64,000 nucleotides of DNA, from the NCBI GenBank assembly GCA_041743975.1, contig JBGTLT010000069.1:1-64000 (forward strand), in the 5' to 3' direction. Of the stretch, positions 63,160 through 64,000 are shown piece after piece (position 1 is the stretch's first letter; each line of letters begins with the position of its first letter). A model generated the notes under the pieces. The model was not told where the DNA came from. It worked only from the letters and a program-made list of their open reading frames with translations, and did not search any database. Source of the stretch: JTS-RE37 sp041743975 (GTDB lineage Bacteria > Bacteroidota > Bacteroidia > Flavobacteriales > Flavobacteriaceae). A program made the position numbers and the translations under genes.

Positions 63160-64000
63160 TTAGTTATAGTTCAGTTCGTAAATCCTGGGTTTTGCATCGT
63201 TTATGGCGGCTATTATAAAGATTTTACCGTTTTTGTCTTTCATCTGTTTTAAATGTTTGATCTCCTCTTTAATAAAAAAACCACTGCTTTCATAGGGATC
63301 CCAGTTAAAGCCAAGTTTCCCATCTCCCAGCAATACATTCCCATAGCTGGCATCGAGTCGGGAATACTGGGGTTTGAATTCAAAATTATTACCTCCCATA
63401 ATTAGGTCAAGATGCCCGTCCTTATTAACATCGACACAGGTAATCCCACATACACAGGACAATTGTACCCTAAAAGGAAGTTCCTTTATGGTGAAGCGGC
63501 CACCTCCTTCGTTGACGGCAATCACAGATTGGGAGACCACCGCTTTTTTCATAATGGAGTTGTCAATAACTGCTTTCGGGAAAAGTTCACTGATGGTTTT
63601 ACGTGCATATTCCGATGCCTTCAGATTTTGTTTTTTCAAGGTGACCATCTGGGAGGTCAGCTCTTTTTTCTGATGCAGCGGATAGTCTTTTCCTTCGGAG
63701 GTTTGTGTAACGATCTGTTCTATTGTACCGTTATTATCAAAATCATTTACCCACATTTTCATCGGATTTTCCCGTGAGGGCTTATAGTGGAGGTTACTCC
63801 CCTGGTTCCCTAATATCAGGTCAGTGTCCCCGTCCCCGTCCAGATCGGCCGCCTCCACCGTATTCCACCAACCATCCAGGCTATCGAGGGTTGATGGTTG
63901 TTTGGATAACCTTCTTCCGGAATTCCCGTAGATTATGGGAGTCCCCCAATCAGAGACGGTTATCAGATCATTTTTACCATCCCCATCTATATCGGTCCAG
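63160..64000 (-). CDS. VCBS/UnbV-type protein (C-terminal part, start outside the window)
   Basis: The reverse strand is open from the window edge to a TAA at 63160, giving about 279 residues. The frame continues past ATG 63858 to 64000 (DIDGDGKNDLITVSDWGTP, then DSLDGWWNTVEAADLDGDGDTDLILG). FG-GAP blades and a YYPI-like block (KDYPLHQKKELTSQMVTLKKQ) match the end of the neighbouring VCBS protein. It is a paralogue of that gene in tandem; its N-terminal part lies outside the window. Confidence 0.9.
   Translation of the reverse strand, partial: WTDIDGDGKNDLITVSDWGTPIIYGNSGRRLSKQPSTLDSLDGWWNTVEAADLDGDGDTDLILGNQGSNLHYKPSRENPMKMWVNDFDNNGTIEQIVTQTSEGKDYPLHQKKELTSQMVTLKKQNLKASEYARKTISELFPKAVIDNSIMKKAVVSQSVIAVNEGGGRFTIKELPFRVQLSCVCGITCVDVNKDGHLDLIMGGNNFEFKPQYSRLDASYGNVLLGDGKLGFNWDPYESSGFFIKEEIKHLKQMKDKNGKIFIIAAINDAKPRIYELNYN

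Noticed and set aside
1..64000. CRISPR array, tRNA or rRNA genes, prophage or classical insertion sequence
   Set aside because: No regularly spaced repeats, no cloverleaf or rRNA core motif, and no transposase, integrase or phage structural protein were seen on either strand by eye.

Overview
The window looks like chromosome of a member of the Flavobacteriia (phylum Bacteroidota). Supporting signs are proteins with type IX secretion (T9SS) C-terminal domains, TAnnTTTG-type promoter boxes, few Shine-Dalgarno sequences, many lipoproteins, tandem 800-residue FtsX-like permeases, a penicillin-acylase lipoprotein, CRTAC1/UnbV-type VCBS proteins and several families (DUF2652, DUF2911, HD-PycTM) that are typical of this class. 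I saw no prophage, classical insertion sequence, CRISPR array, rRNA or tRNA. Families are named from recognisable motifs, not from a database search.

Layout. 1-1.4 kb (minus): partial LuxE-like acyl transferase and two tiny proteins that are little more than a signal peptide plus a T9SS sorting domain. 1.6-5.1 kb (plus): PhoB/PhoR-like two-component pair, trmB, LysE-type exporter and a cysteine-less alkyltransferase-like protein. 5.1-7.9 kb (minus): NtrB/NtrC-like kinase and sigma-54 activator. 8.0-20.6 kb (plus): TolC, HlyD/MacA-type adaptor, MacB-like ATPase, three full-length FtsX-like permeases, a DUF2911 protein and the remnant of a fourth permease. The divergent region holds dyads and a -24/-12 promoter, so the NtrC-like protein probably controls this export operon. 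20.6-22.1 kb: a DUF559 nuclease gene bracketed by near-identical palindromic repeats, then a second ATPase with an altered D-loop.

22.2-25.2 kb (plus): Mrp, NifU-like protein, ferredoxin-NADP reductase type flavoprotein and ferredoxin, an Fe-S/electron-transfer group. 25.2-34.3 kb: MsbA-like exporter, penicillin acylase family lipoprotein, a secreted protein of unknown role, D-threonine-aldolase-like enzyme plus RidA, an exported class V aminotransferase and a stomatin-like protein.

34.4-57 kb contains two large paralogues (1247 and 1235 aa). Each joins a lipoprotein signal, a metallophosphoesterase domain, a middle segment with kinase-like motifs and a C-terminal outer-membrane barrel. Between them lie membrane, envelope and signalling genes: DUF2652 cyclase-fold protein, DUF2254, PA2169/DUF2383, DUF1328, a cysteine-less SRAP protein, an AsmA-like envelope operon, an LpxH-like phosphoesterase, a GAF protein and an HD-PycTM (Pycsar-effector-like) protein.

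57-64 kb (minus): beta-propeller lipoprotein, SRPBCC/GyrI-like protein, vanadium-haloperoxidase-family PAP2 lipoprotein and two VCBS/UnbV proteins, the second cut by the window end. Several of these genes overlap by a few bases and form an operon.
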